Shown piece after piece: positions 1 to 6,209 of a stretch of 6,642 nt of DNA. The position numbers and the translations under genes were made by a program. How positions within the stretch are numbered: position 1 is the first letter of the stretch; the number at the start of each line of letters is the position of its first letter. The DNA comes from Opitutaceae bacterium (GTDB lineage: Bacteria > Verrucomicrobiota > Verrucomicrobiia > Opitutales > Opitutaceae). The notes beneath the pieces are model-generated. The model made no database searches, was not told the DNA's origin, and saw only the letters and a program-made list of their open reading frames with translations. The stretch is from the NCBI GenBank assembly GCA_029979145.1, contig JAPOIC010000114.1, forward strand, positions 1-6,642, given 5' to 3'.

Positions 1-1
1 G

Positions 2-361
2 CCCATGCTCGACGACGCGTTGAAATGGGGAGCGCTGCACACGGCGACGGCGTTCATCCTGCCTTCGCACCAAGAGAACTTCGGCATCGCGGTGGCGGAG
101 GCGCTGGGGTGTGGCCGGCCGGTGTTGATCAGCAACCAAGTCAATATCTGGCGCGAGATCGATGCCGCCGGGGCCGGCCTGGTCACGCCGGATACAACGG
201 CCGGGGTCGCGGAACTGCTGACGCGATGGCAGGACCTGGACGCCGGAGCGCGCGAGAAAATGGGAAAGGCGGCGCTGACGTGCTTTGCCGCGAATTTCGA
301 GATCAGACGGGCGGCGGCTTCGCTGGCGGAAGTGGTGCGGAGTTGCCTTTCAGCCCACTAA
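2..361 (+). CDS. Glycosyltransferase, GT4-like, C-terminal part (5' end outside window)
   Basis: This is the C-terminal nucleotide-sugar-binding half of a GT-B glycosyltransferase, which would transfer a sugar from an activated donor during surface glycan or glycolipid synthesis. Counting from the Met at base 5, residues 17-42 hold the family signature. It contains a SHQENFG motif and the E-x7-E pair (E24 and E32) with AEALGCGRPVL, which in GT4 enzymes contacts the donor. A later 'NIWREI' and 'GAGLV' stretch also matches the family. The reading frame is open to the left edge, and about 118 residues is far less than the roughly 350-400 usual for the family, so the Met at base 5 is probably internal. 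The gene ends at TAA (359-361), directly before a hairpin terminator. The sugar specificity and glycan cannot be read from this fragment. Confidence 0.88.
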   Translation, partial: PMLDDALKWGALHTATAFILPSHQENFGIAVAEALGCGRPVLISNQVNIWREIDAAGAGLVTPDTTAGVAELLTRWQDLDAGAREKMGKAALTCFAANFEIRRAAASLAEVVRSCLSAH

Positions 362-386
362 AAAAGCCGGCGGATGGCCGGCTTTT
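362..386. terminator. Bidirectional rho-independent terminator between glycosyltransferase and tRNA-Leu
   Basis: A perfect 9-bp stem (AAAAGCCGG at 362-370 with CCGGCTTTT at 378-386) surrounds a 7-base loop. It starts one base after the glycosyltransferase stop codon. On the + strand the stem ends in four T. On the - strand the run of six A at 360-365 becomes a U tract, and the hairpin lies 14 bases beyond the tRNA 3' end. Both convergent transcripts can therefore use the same structure, and the longer U tract favours the tRNA side. Confidence 0.8.
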
Positions 387-399
387 CGGGAATGATGCA

Positions 400-484
400 T
401 GGTGCTCAGGAAGGGACTCGAACCCTTACGCCTTTCGGCACACGCCCCTCAAACGTGTGTGTCTACCAATTCCACCACCTGAGC
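400..484 (-). tRNA. tRNA-Leu, anticodon GAG
   Basis: This is a class II tRNA of 85 bases including an encoded CCA tail. Read on the - strand, the acceptor stem is GCTCAGG (484-478) paired with CCTGAGC (410-404), followed by discriminator A and CCA (403-400). The D arm contains the leucine-type GGAATTGGTAGAC sequence. The anticodon stem CACGT/GCGTG encloses the loop TTGAGGG, with anticodon GAG at 450-448, which reads CUC and CUU codons. The long variable arm has a short GCC/GGC stem with a GAAA loop. The T arm is AAGGG-TTCGAGT-CCCTT. Discriminator A and the long variable arm support leucine over serine. The gene stands alone, with a weak promoter upstream and a hairpin terminator downstream. 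Confidence 0.95.
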
Positions 485-504
485 AGTAATGCGGGGGAAG
501 GCGG

Positions 505-533
505 ACTAAGAGCAATCGCGCGCGGCTTGTAAA
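505..533 (-). promoter_or_regulatory. Possible sigma70-type promoter for tRNA-Leu
   Basis: On the - strand TTTACA (533-528) matches the -35 consensus in five of six positions. After a 17-base spacer, CTTAGT (510-505) matches the -10 consensus in three of six. Transcription would start about 14 bases before the tRNA 5' end. The position fits well but the -10 match is poor, so this is a tentative call. Confidence 0.33.
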
Positions 534-574
534 GCCCCGAAATTTTACTTTCGGAAACTTCGTTTTTTCTCTGC

Positions 575-1633
575 TCAGCGCTCGCGGTGACGCAGCGCCC
601 GGGCCACTTCCGCGGCGAAAAACGGCCCGCGATAAATGAGCCCGGTGTAGAGCTGCACGAGGGTGGCGCCAGCGTCCAGTTTCTCCGCCGCCGCGCTTGG
701 ATCCATGATGCCCCCCACGGCGATGATCGGCAGCTTCCCCTCGGTCGCCCGGGAGAGGAAATTGATGATTTCGGTGGATTTCCGGCGCAGTGGCCCGCCG
801 CTCAAACCGCCGGCCTGCCCGACCGCCGCGAAGGCTTCGGGGCGCTCCAACGTGGTGTTCGTGGCGATGATACCGTTGATGCCGAACTCGTCGATGACGC
901 CGAGCACCGTGTCGATCTGGCGAAAAGTGAGGTCTGGCGCGATCTTGAGCACGATCGGCTTCGGCACCTTGCCGGGCGTCTCGGCGCGGGCGCGATTGGC
1001 CCGGCTGACCGCCCCGAGCAATTCGCGGAGCCGGTCCTCGTCCTGCAGCTTGCGCAGGTCGGGCGTGTTCGGGCTGCTGACGTTTAGCACCAAGTAGTCG
1101 GCGTGGTCCGCCAACCGGGCAAAGCTGCCGAGGTAGTCGTTCACGGCCTGGTCAAGCGATGCGACCTTGGACTTGCCGAGGTTTACGCCCAACGGGATGC
1201 GTCGTTGGCCGGGCCCAGGCTGTTTGGCAAGACGCAGCGATACCGTCTCGGCCCCGTCGTTGTTGAAGCCCATGCGATTGATGACCGCCTCCTGCGCGGG
1301 GAAACGGAACAGCCGCGGCCGGTCGTTGCCCGGCTGACGCAGCAAGGTGACGGTGCCGATCTCCACATGGCCGAACCCCAGGGCCGCGGCCGCGGGCCAG
1401 GCCCGGGCATTCTTGTCGAAACCGGCGGCGAGGCCCACGCGATTGGGAAAATCGAGCCCAAGGCAGCGCACGGGGCGCGCGGCGGACCCGCGGTTGACCC
1501 AGGCTTCCATCGCCCGGCAGAGCGGCGGCAACCGGCCCAGCAGGGCCAGCGAATCCACGGCCAGTTCGTGCGCGTGTTCGGCATCGAGACCGAAGAGTGT
1601 CGGCCGCACGATTTTTTCATAAAACCGTCCCAT
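575..1633 (-). CDS. pyrD: Dihydroorotate dehydrogenase (quinone), class 2
   Basis: The enzyme oxidises dihydroorotate to orotate in de novo pyrimidine synthesis, passing electrons through FMN to membrane quinone. From the ATG at 1633 the protein has 352 residues, close to the roughly 336 of E. coli PyrD. The N-terminal 40-50 residues resemble the class 2 membrane-associated helices (FYEKIVRPTLFGLDAEHAHE). The barrel follows, with VGLAAGFDKNA at 67-77, INRMGFNNDG at 118-127, GVNLGKSK at 149-156 and NVSSPNT at 184-190. The last carries the catalytic serine that marks class 2. Next come LKIAPDL at 229-235, the phosphate-binding GGLSGGPL at 275-282 and VGGI at 306-309. An in-frame TTG at 1669 would add 12 residues, but the ATG fits the family start better. 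No Shine-Dalgarno sequence is visible. The gene is divergent from the acidic-protein gene. Confidence 0.95.
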   Translation of the reverse strand: MGRFYEKIVRPTLFGLDAEHAHELAVDSLALLGRLPPLCRAMEAWVNRGSAARPVRCLGLDFPNRVGLAAGFDKNARAWPAAAALGFGHVEIGTVTLLRQPGNDRPRLFRFPAQEAVINRMGFNNDGAETVSLRLAKQPGPGQRRIPLGVNLGKSKVASLDQAVNDYLGSFARLADHADYLVLNVSSPNTPDLRKLQDEDRLRELLGAVSRANRARAETPGKVPKPIVLKIAPDLTFRQIDTVLGVIDEFGINGIIATNTTLERPEAFAAVGQAGGLSGGPLRRKSTEIINFLSRATEGKLPIIAVGGIMDPSAAAEKLDAGATLVQLYTGLIYRGPFFAAEVARALRHRER

Positions 1634-1795
1634 GCGCCGCGACGATGAAACCGGCTCGGAAAAAATCAAGTGCTCCGGTCATAAACGCCTGTTGGCGCGA
1701 GAATTTCCACTACTGTAACGCCCCCCCGAAAAGACGCGGTTTTTCTGCTTGTTTTTTCATACTCCCCTTGCACGCTGCGCCACAATTTACCCTTC

Positions 1796-2572
1796 ATGGC
1801 CAAAGCTACTTCAACTCTCGATTGGTGCGTCGTCCGCCTCGGTGAAGACCACAACTGGTGGGTCGCGGAGACGAGCGATCCCGTGCGCTGGGACGTCGAC
1901 GGGCTGAGCATCATCGATCCGCGCCAAGTCGACCACCTCACCGAGCTCGTCGATCCGCTGCGCGACTACGGCTTTGACCAGGATGTGTTCGAGGCGGCCT
2001 TCATCCCCTTCCGCATTGAGAAGGATCTCGGCAACGGCAAGGTCCGCCTGAAGCGCGTGAAGGACTCGCTGTTCGAGTCCGACGACAAGCTCTTCGCCCT
2101 GCCCGACATCCTCGACGAGGAGAACGGCCCTTATGCCGACCTGCTTGACCACCTCACCCGCTGCCGCGTCAAGATGCTCAACGACGTGATTGATTTCGAC
2201 TCGAAGCTCACGGTCGACGAGGTCGAAGACGAGATCCGGGAAGCGCAAAACGCCGACTTCATCGAGGGCATCGCGATCCACACCTTTAACGAACTCATCG
2301 CCATCCTCGACTACATGCCGGCCGGCTATGAGTCGGACGACGACGCCCCTGCCAAGGACCTCGAAGACGAAGACCTGCCCGACCTCGACGAAGAGGAAGA
2401 GGAGAAGTTGAAGAACGACGACTCCCTCAAATGGGATGACGACGAAGAGGGCGGCGACGAAGATTCCGACAAGGAAGACTCGGACGACGACAAAGAAGAA
2501 GAGGATGAGGACGACGATGACGACGGCGATGGTGATGAGGACGAACGTCCCCGCGGCCGCCGCCGGCGCTGA
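1796..2572 (+). CDS. Unrecognised protein with long Asp/Glu-rich C-terminal tail
   Basis: I do not recognise a family or function for this 258-residue protein. Residues 1-178 look like a folded domain, with Trp-rich segments near the start (LDWCVVRL and NHWW-like NWWVAE) and a largely helical second part that is already acidic. Residues 180-250 form a disordered-looking tail in which I count 46 Asp or Glu in 71 positions, including an unbroken run of ten at 234-243. The chain ends in a basic cap, RPRGRRRR. There is no signal peptide or membrane segment, so it is probably cytoplasmic. Such tails can bind cations or basic proteins, or mimic nucleic acid; none of these is shown here. The ATG at 1796 lacks a Shine-Dalgarno sequence. 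The gene is probably co-transcribed with the lipoprotein gene 39 bases downstream. The reverse strand is also open, which is a codon-bias shadow. Confidence 0.8.
   Translation: MAKATSTLDWCVVRLGEDHNWWVAETSDPVRWDVDGLSIIDPRQVDHLTELVDPLRDYGFDQDVFEAAFIPFRIEKDLGNGKVRLKRVKDSLFESDDKLFALPDILDEENGPYADLLDHLTRCRVKMLNDVIDFDSKLTVDEVEDEIREAQNADFIEGIAIHTFNELIAILDYMPAGYESDDDAPAKDLEDEDLPDLDEEEEEKLKNDDSLKWDDDEEGGDEDSDKEDSDDDKEEEDEDDDDDGDGDEDERPRGRRRR
2333..2545 (+). repeat. Low-complexity GAC/GAG/GAA-rich coding stretch
   Basis: These bases encode residues 180-250 of the acidic protein. They consist mostly of GAC, GAT, GAA and GAG codons, with irregular short repeats of gacgac, gaagac and gaggac type. The mixed codons argue for selection on the amino-acid charge rather than a recent simple-sequence expansion. 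The stretch could still vary in length between strains. Confidence 0.7.
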
Positions 2573-2611
2573 TCCGTTCAATCCCTCACGTTCCCTTTCC
2601 CGGCGGCCCGC

Positions 2612-3202
2612 ATGCCCGCCCTGACCCGCTTTCGGTTGTTTCTCCTCGGCTGCCTGCTGGCCTTCGCCTCTGGTTGCACCTCCGATAACGTTACGGGCAG
2701 CAACCCAGCCATTCCTGCCGCCACCTCATCGGCGCAGCTGCGGCCCGGCGACACGCTCGCCGTCTCCATCCAGAGCGTGCCCGACCCCGCGGTGAATTCG
2801 GTGCAAATCGACGAACAGGGCCTGATCAGCCTGCCGTTCATCGGCAATGTCGCCGCCGCCGGCGCCACGACCGCGGAGCTCGCGCAGCGCGTGCGCGAAA
2901 CCTACCTCTCCAAGAAAATCTACAAGCTGGTCGACGTCTCCGTGACCGTCACTGAGCGTTACGTCTATGTCGGCGGCGAGGTCACGCGACCCGGCCGAAT
3001 CATCTGGACGCCGGACCTCACCCTGACCAAGGCCATCCAGTCCGCCGGCGGCTTCACCCTTTACGCCAAGGAAACCAAGGTCACCCTCGCCCGCGACCAG
3101 CGGGCCTACGACCTCAACGTCAATCTGGCCCAGCGCAACCCGGCGCAGGACGTTCTCCTGATGCCCGGCGACTCAATCCAAGTCCCGCGCTCGGCGTTCT
3201 GA
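2612..3202 (+). CDS. Polysaccharide export lipoprotein (Wza-like Poly_export plus SLBB domain)
   Basis: Proteins of this family form the outer-membrane or periplasmic part of a capsule or exopolysaccharide export channel. The 196-residue product starts with a basic and hydrophobic signal (RFRLFLLGCLLAFAS) and an ASGC lipobox, with Cys22 as the predicted lipidated residue. A short low-complexity linker follows. Residues 41-113 fit the Poly_export domain (LRPGD start, then DEQGLISLPFIGNV and an AELAQRVRETY helix). Residues 117-165 fit an SLBB domain (YVYVGGEVTRPG, then LTLTKAIQSAGGF), and the end is LMPGDSIQVPRSAF. It is about half the length of E. coli Wza (379 residues) and lacks the extra domains and C-terminal helix that make the Wza pore. 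No Wzc-like kinase or polymerase gene is beside it. The start has no Shine-Dalgarno sequence, and the upstream gene ends 39 bases before. Confidence 0.88.
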   Translation: MPALTRFRLFLLGCLLAFASGCTSDNVTGSNPAIPAATSSAQLRPGDTLAVSIQSVPDPAVNSVQIDEQGLISLPFIGNVAAAGATTAELAQRVRETYLSKKIYKLVDVSVTVTERYVYVGGEVTRPGRIIWTPDLTLTKAIQSAGGFTLYAKETKVTLARDQRAYDLNVNLAQRNPAQDVLLMPGDSIQVPRSAF

Positions 3203-3215
3203 GGCGAGCCGTCGA

Positions 3216-3442
3216 GGTTTCCCCGCGGATCACGCGGATTCACGCAGATCAAGGCACTCAACGCCGAGATAGGGTAACCCTCATTCTGCCAGGTGGAGGC
3301 GCGCCGCCCCCGGCGCGCTTCGTCTCCATCGGACCCATGACCTAGAATCCCTGAACCTCCCGCGGATTACACTGATCACGCGGATAGAATCCGATCCGGG
3401 TATTTCCCCAACCGCGCCAATCCGCGAAATCCGCGGGAAACC
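3216..3442. repeat. Intergenic element bracketed by GCGGAT-type inverted repeats
   Basis: The spacer between the convergent lipoprotein gene and hemB carries three copies of a motif built around CCGCGGAT and CGCGGAT. They lie at 3216-3250 (+), 3358-3385 (+) and 3419-3442 (inverted). The outer copies, 3216-3240 and the reverse complement of 3419-3442, differ by one extra C and two substitutions. The middle and right copies pair perfectly over 11 bp (3358-3368 with 3428-3438) and again over 7 bp (3379-3385 with 3420-3426). Degenerate GCGGATTACGC-like motifs are, from memory, dispersed repeats in several bacterial phyla. The element may serve as a two-way transcription barrier. No ORF of note lies inside. 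Confidence 0.6.
3296..3321. repeat. Strong GC hairpin in the lipoprotein-hemB spacer
   Basis: GCGCGCCG (3299-3306) pairs perfectly with CGGCGCGC (3311-3318) around a CCCC loop. A G-T, an A-T and a G-C pair extend the stem outward to 3296 and 3321. It lies about 95 bases after the lipoprotein stop codon. There is no T tract on either side, so it is not a standard intrinsic terminator. It could be a REP-like palindrome or an mRNA 3' stabiliser. It sits inside the larger inverted-repeat element. Confidence 0.5.
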
Positions 3443-3450
3443 CTCCGGCC

Positions 3451-4464
3451 TCAGCGGCGCAGCAGCTGCGCCATTTCCTTCGCGAAATACGTGAGGATCA
3501 GGTCCGCGCCCGCGCGCTTGATCGCGAGCAGCGACTCGTGCCGACAGCGGGCATAGTCGAGCCAGCCCAATTTGGCAGCCGCATGGATCTGCGCGTATTC
3601 GCCGGAAACTTGGTATGCCGCCAACGGCGTGGCCGTGGCATCACGCACCTCGCGGATGATGTCGAGATAGGGTCCGGCGGGTTTCACCATCACGATGTCC
3701 GCGCCTTCCGCCAAATCGAGCGTGGCTTCGACCAACGACTCGCGGCGGTTGGCCGGGTCGAGCTGATAGGTCGCCTTGCTCAGGAGTCGCGTGCCGGCGG
3801 CGCTCGCACTGCCCACCGCGTCGCGGAACGGCCCGTAGTAGGCCGAGTTGAATTTGGCAGAATAAGCCATGATGCCCGTGCCGGTGAGGCCGGCAGCATC
3901 AAGGGCCTCGCGAATCGCACCGATGCGGCCGTCCATCATGTCGGACGGCGCCACCACATCGACGCCGGCCTGCGCATGGAGCACCGCCATCTCGCGCAAG
4001 ATACCGACGGTGCGGTCGTTCTCCACGTCGTCTCCCGCCGCGTTCAACACGCCGTCGTGGCCATGGGAAGTAAACGGATCGAGAGCGATATCAGTCATCA
4101 CGACCAAGCCCGGCACCGCCCTTTTCACCGCGCGGATCGCCCGCAGGATCAGCCCATCGGCATCGAGCGCGCGGGAGCCCTCGGCGTTTTTCAGCTTGGC
4201 ATCGAACTTGGGGAAAAGCGCCACCGCCTGCACACCCAGCTTGTGCAGGGCGCGGCATTCCTTGACCAAATCCGCGATGTTAAACCGAGACACGCCGGGC
4301 ATCGAGGCCACGGGCTCGGGGGCGCCCTTGCCGTCGATCACGAACAGCGGGGCGATGAAATCGGCCGGGCGCAGCACCGTTTCCTCCACCATCGCGCGCA
4401 GGGCCGGCGTGCGGCGCAGCCGGCGCGGGCGGACGGGCAAATCGAGCTTGAATTCCTGAGTCAT
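3451..4464 (-). CDS. hemB: Delta-aminolevulinic acid dehydratase (porphobilinogen synthase)
   Basis: HemB condenses two 5-aminolevulinate molecules into porphobilinogen, the second common step of haem and other tetrapyrrole synthesis, in the cytoplasm. From the ATG at 4464 it has 337 residues (E. coli 324). The start RPRRLRRTPALRAMVEET at 12-29 matches the conserved N-terminus. The two Schiff-base lysines are visible as K204 in YSAKFNS and K261 in VMVKPAG. The lid and C-terminus carry AAYQVSGEYAQI at 282-293 and ESLLAIKRAGADLILTYF at 310-327. The metal segment reads DIALDPFTSHGHDG (125-138), with Asp and Ala in place of the three zinc cysteines, so this is the zinc-independent type. In-frame starts further upstream (ATG 4497, GTG 4524) would add residues unlike the family. 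No Shine-Dalgarno sequence is seen. It is divergent from cysS. Confidence 0.96.
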   Translation of the reverse strand: MTQEFKLDLPVRPRRLRRTPALRAMVEETVLRPADFIAPLFVIDGKGAPEPVASMPGVSRFNIADLVKECRALHKLGVQAVALFPKFDAKLKNAEGSRALDADGLILRAIRAVKRAVPGLVVMTDIALDPFTSHGHDGVLNAAGDDVENDRTVGILREMAVLHAQAGVDVVAPSDMMDGRIGAIREALDAAGLTGTGIMAYSAKFNSAYYGPFRDAVGSASAAGTRLLSKATYQLDPANRRESLVEATLDLAEGADIVMVKPAGPYLDIIREVRDATATPLAAYQVSGEYAQIHAAAKLGWLDYARCRHESLLAIKRAGADLILTYFAKEMAQLLRR

Positions 4465-4525
4465 AAGCGGTGTTGTGCGGACACGTAAGCACGCCATGAC
4501 GTTGCCCGCCACATGTTTTTGCACC

Positions 4526-4537
4526 CTGACGCGTCAG
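4526..4537. promoter_or_regulatory. 12-bp perfect palindrome, candidate operator between hemB and cysS
   Basis: CTGACGCGTCAG is a perfect inverted repeat with no spacer, lying 62 bases before the hemB start and 158 before cysS. A short palindrome in a divergent spacer is a plausible binding site for a dimeric regulator. No regulator gene is nearby and no clear -35/-10 pair was found beside it, so a chance occurrence is possible. Confidence 0.25.
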
Positions 4538-4650
4538 ACCACGACGACGCGAACTACGGGCTGTTGTTGCTGATTAGCAAAGCCCGCGGACCCGCTTTGG
4601 CTGGTCCTTCCCTCCCCGGCCCGGCGCCCGGAGGATTTGCGAAAACACCG

Positions 4651-4666
4651 TTCCGCTCCCGCGGAA
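4651..4666. repeat. Small hairpin in cysS leader
   Basis: TTCCGC (4651-4656) and GCGGAA (4661-4666) form a perfect 6-bp stem with a TCCC loop, ending 28 bases before the cysS start. No U tract follows. Nothing resembling a T-box specifier or antiterminator is visible. It may be a weak leader structure or an operator-like inverted repeat. Confidence 0.25.
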
Positions 4667-4694
4667 AACCTGTTAATCCGACCTTTCTCTTTTC

Positions 4695-6080
4695 ATGGCC
4701 CTTCAGCTTTACGATTCCCTCTCCCGCAGCCTCAAGCCGCTGCAGCCCGCGCGCGCGGACGGCGTCTTCACGTTCTATAACTGCGGCCCGACGGTCTACG
4801 CCCCCGCCCACATCGGCAACTTCCGCACCAACGTCGTCAACGACGTCATCCGCCGGCTGCTCGAGCTCGAGTTCGGCCCGGACAAGGTGAAACACGTCCG
4901 CAACCTAACCGACGTGGACGACAAGACCATCCGCCGCGCCCGTGAGGAAGGCCGCCCGCTGGCCGATGTCACCCAGCAGTGGACCGACAAGTTTCACGCC
5001 GATTGCGCCGCCCTGAACCTGCTGCCGCCGCACGTCGAGCCCACCGCGACCGGCCACATTCCCGAGCAGATCAACATGATCGAGGTGCTCATGCAGAAGG
5101 GTAACGCCTACCGTGCCGCCGACGGCTCGGTGTATTTCAAAGTCGCCTCGTTCGACGGCTACGGCCGGCTTTCGCGCGTCAAGGAACGCGACCTCAAGCT
5201 CGGCTCCGCGTTCGCCAGCGGCAACACCGGCAAGGATACCACCAGCGTCGATGCCGACGAAAAGGAAGACGCCACCGACTTCGCGCTCTGGAAGGCCCAC
5301 AAGCCCGAGGACGGCGCCAACGGCTGGGACAGTCCCTGGGGCCGCGGCCGTCCCGGCTGGCACATTGAGTGCAGCGCGATGAGCAAGAAGCACCTCGGCG
5401 ACACCATTGACCTGCACACCGGCGGCGTGGACCTGCTCTTCCCGCACCACGAGAACGAGATCGCCCAGAGCGAGTGCTGCAACGGCGTGACCTTCGCCCG
5501 TCACTGGTATCACAGTGAACACCTCCTCGTGGACAACAAGAAGATGTCCAAGAGCGAGGGCACGCTCTACACCGTCGACGACCTCGTCGCGAAGGGCTAC
5601 TCGCCCATGGCCCTGCGCTACGCACTCCTTGCCGGCCACCCGCGCAAGCAACTCAACTTCACGCTCGATTCCCTGCACGCCGCAGAGAAAGCCATCGCCA
5701 CGCTGCGCAATTACCGCGCCGCCCTGCCGGCGACCGGCGGTGACGCAGCGGCTTTTGCCGCGGTCTTCACCGCGCTGGACGACGACCTAAACACCCCCGG
5801 CGCACTCGGTGCTCTGTTCACCGTCGTGAATCAGGGAAGAAACGGCGTGGACCAGCCGACGTTTGATCGCGCAATGTTTGCGCTCGGCCTCGATCTCACC
5901 GCCGCGGCTCCAAAGGCCGAGGTGCCCGCCGAGGTTACCGCGCTCGCCGAGAAACGCTGGGCCGCCAAGCAGGCCAAGGACTGGGCCGCCGCGGACGCCC
6001 TGCGCGCCGAACTCACTGCCGCCGGCTGGTCCATGCTCGACCGCAAGGACGGCTTCTCGTTGGAAAGGCTGAAAAGCTGA
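4695..6080 (+). CDS. cysS: Cysteinyl-tRNA synthetase
   Basis: CysS charges tRNA-Cys with cysteine using ATP, as a cytoplasmic class I synthetase. The 461-residue length equals that of E. coli CysRS. The zinc-site ligands are C30 (YNCGPTVY), C226 (HIECSAM), H251 and E255 (FPHHENEIAQS), which give cysteine selectivity. The class I signatures are HIGN at 39-42 and KMSKS at 283-287. Residues 66-75 (KHVRNLTDVD) and 238-247 (IDLHTGGVDL) are also conserved. The C-terminal part contains DDDLNTPGALGAL at 362-374 and a helical anticodon-side domain. The ATG at 4695 follows a pyrimidine-rich leader without a Shine-Dalgarno sequence. The last codons (ERLKS, stop) lie within an 8-bp repeat array, so the extreme C-terminus was apparently shaped by a repeat. 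thrS follows in the same orientation after 129 bases. Confidence 0.97.
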   Translation: MALQLYDSLSRSLKPLQPARADGVFTFYNCGPTVYAPAHIGNFRTNVVNDVIRRLLELEFGPDKVKHVRNLTDVDDKTIRRAREEGRPLADVTQQWTDKFHADCAALNLLPPHVEPTATGHIPEQINMIEVLMQKGNAYRAADGSVYFKVASFDGYGRLSRVKERDLKLGSAFASGNTGKDTTSVDADEKEDATDFALWKAHKPEDGANGWDSPWGRGRPGWHIECSAMSKKHLGDTIDLHTGGVDLLFPHHENEIAQSECCNGVTFARHWYHSEHLLVDNKKMSKSEGTLYTVDDLVAKGYSPMALRYALLAGHPRKQLNFTLDSLHAAEKAIATLRNYRAALPATGGDAAAFAAVFTALDDDLNTPGALGALFTVVNQGRNGVDQPTFDRAMFALGLDLTAAAPKAEVPAEVTALAEKRWAAKQAKDWAAADALRAELTAAGWSMLDRKDGFSLERLKS

Positions 6081-6192
6081 AAGACTGAAAGGCTGAAACC
6101 AGTCCCGAACCTGTCCTTCCGCATCCACAGTTTTTTCACCTCCCCTTCACCGCTCCACACCTTCAGCCTTTCAGTCTTTCAGCTATTCAGTC
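6067..6192. repeat. Long inverted repeat made of 8-bp units (gctgaaag type) between cysS and thrS
   Basis: The left arm is four tandem 8-bp units, gctgaaaa, gctgaaag, actgaaag and gctgaaac (6068-6099), which begin inside the cysS coding end and contain its TGA. The right arm (6162-6192) is the same array inverted. Bases 6075-6097 pair perfectly with 6162-6184 (23 bp). The stem extends to 31 positions with one mismatch and one G-T, closing a 64-base loop. A transcript would fold into a long hairpin between the two synthetase genes, which could attenuate readthrough or protect upstream mRNA. The right arm ends 17 bases before the thrS start. From memory, similar ctgaaag arrays occur repeatedly in Opitutaceae spacers; this was not checked. 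Confidence 0.8.
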
Positions 6193-6209
6193 CTTCCCCC
6201 TTTCCCGCC

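Noticed and set aside
25..489. A 154-codon + strand ORF ending in GRDSNPYAFRHTPLKR
   Set aside because: It overlaps the glycosyltransferase in another frame and then translates the antisense of the tRNA-Leu. The GRDSNP string is a familiar artefact of translating tRNA genes.
537..568. Possible terminator after pyrD (CCGAAA/TTTCGG stem, 537-554, and an AAAC/GTTT stem followed by T at 555-568)
   Set aside because: The first stem is only 6 bp and has no U tract in the pyrD direction. The second is 4 bp with a T tract on the wrong strand for pyrD.
1811..2581. A 256-codon - strand ORF rich in Val, Leu and Phe
   Set aside because: It is the antisense of the acidic gene. Antisense GAC/GAG codons give Val, Leu and Phe, which mimics a hydrophobic protein.
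3216..3442. CRISPR-like array from the repeated CGCGGAT motifs
   Set aside because: The copies are few, unevenly spaced and in both orientations, with no uniform spacers and no cas genes.
3538..4488. A 316-codon + strand ORF antisense to hemB
   Set aside because: It is a GC-codon-bias shadow of a clearly conserved gene, with His/Arg/Gly-rich composition and no recognisable domain.
4465..4694. T-box riboswitch in the cysS leader
   Set aside because: There is no specifier loop, no T-box consensus and no terminator/antiterminator pair. The visible hairpin is only 6 bp.
4905..5678. A 257-codon - strand ORF antisense to cysS
   Set aside because: It mirrors the third-position bias of cysS and has no independent motif or start signal.
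6068..6099. The 8-bp tandem units read as an iteron or replication origin
   Set aside because: The units are imperfect and inverted on the other side, they lie between synthetase genes, and no DnaA boxes or replication gene are nearby.
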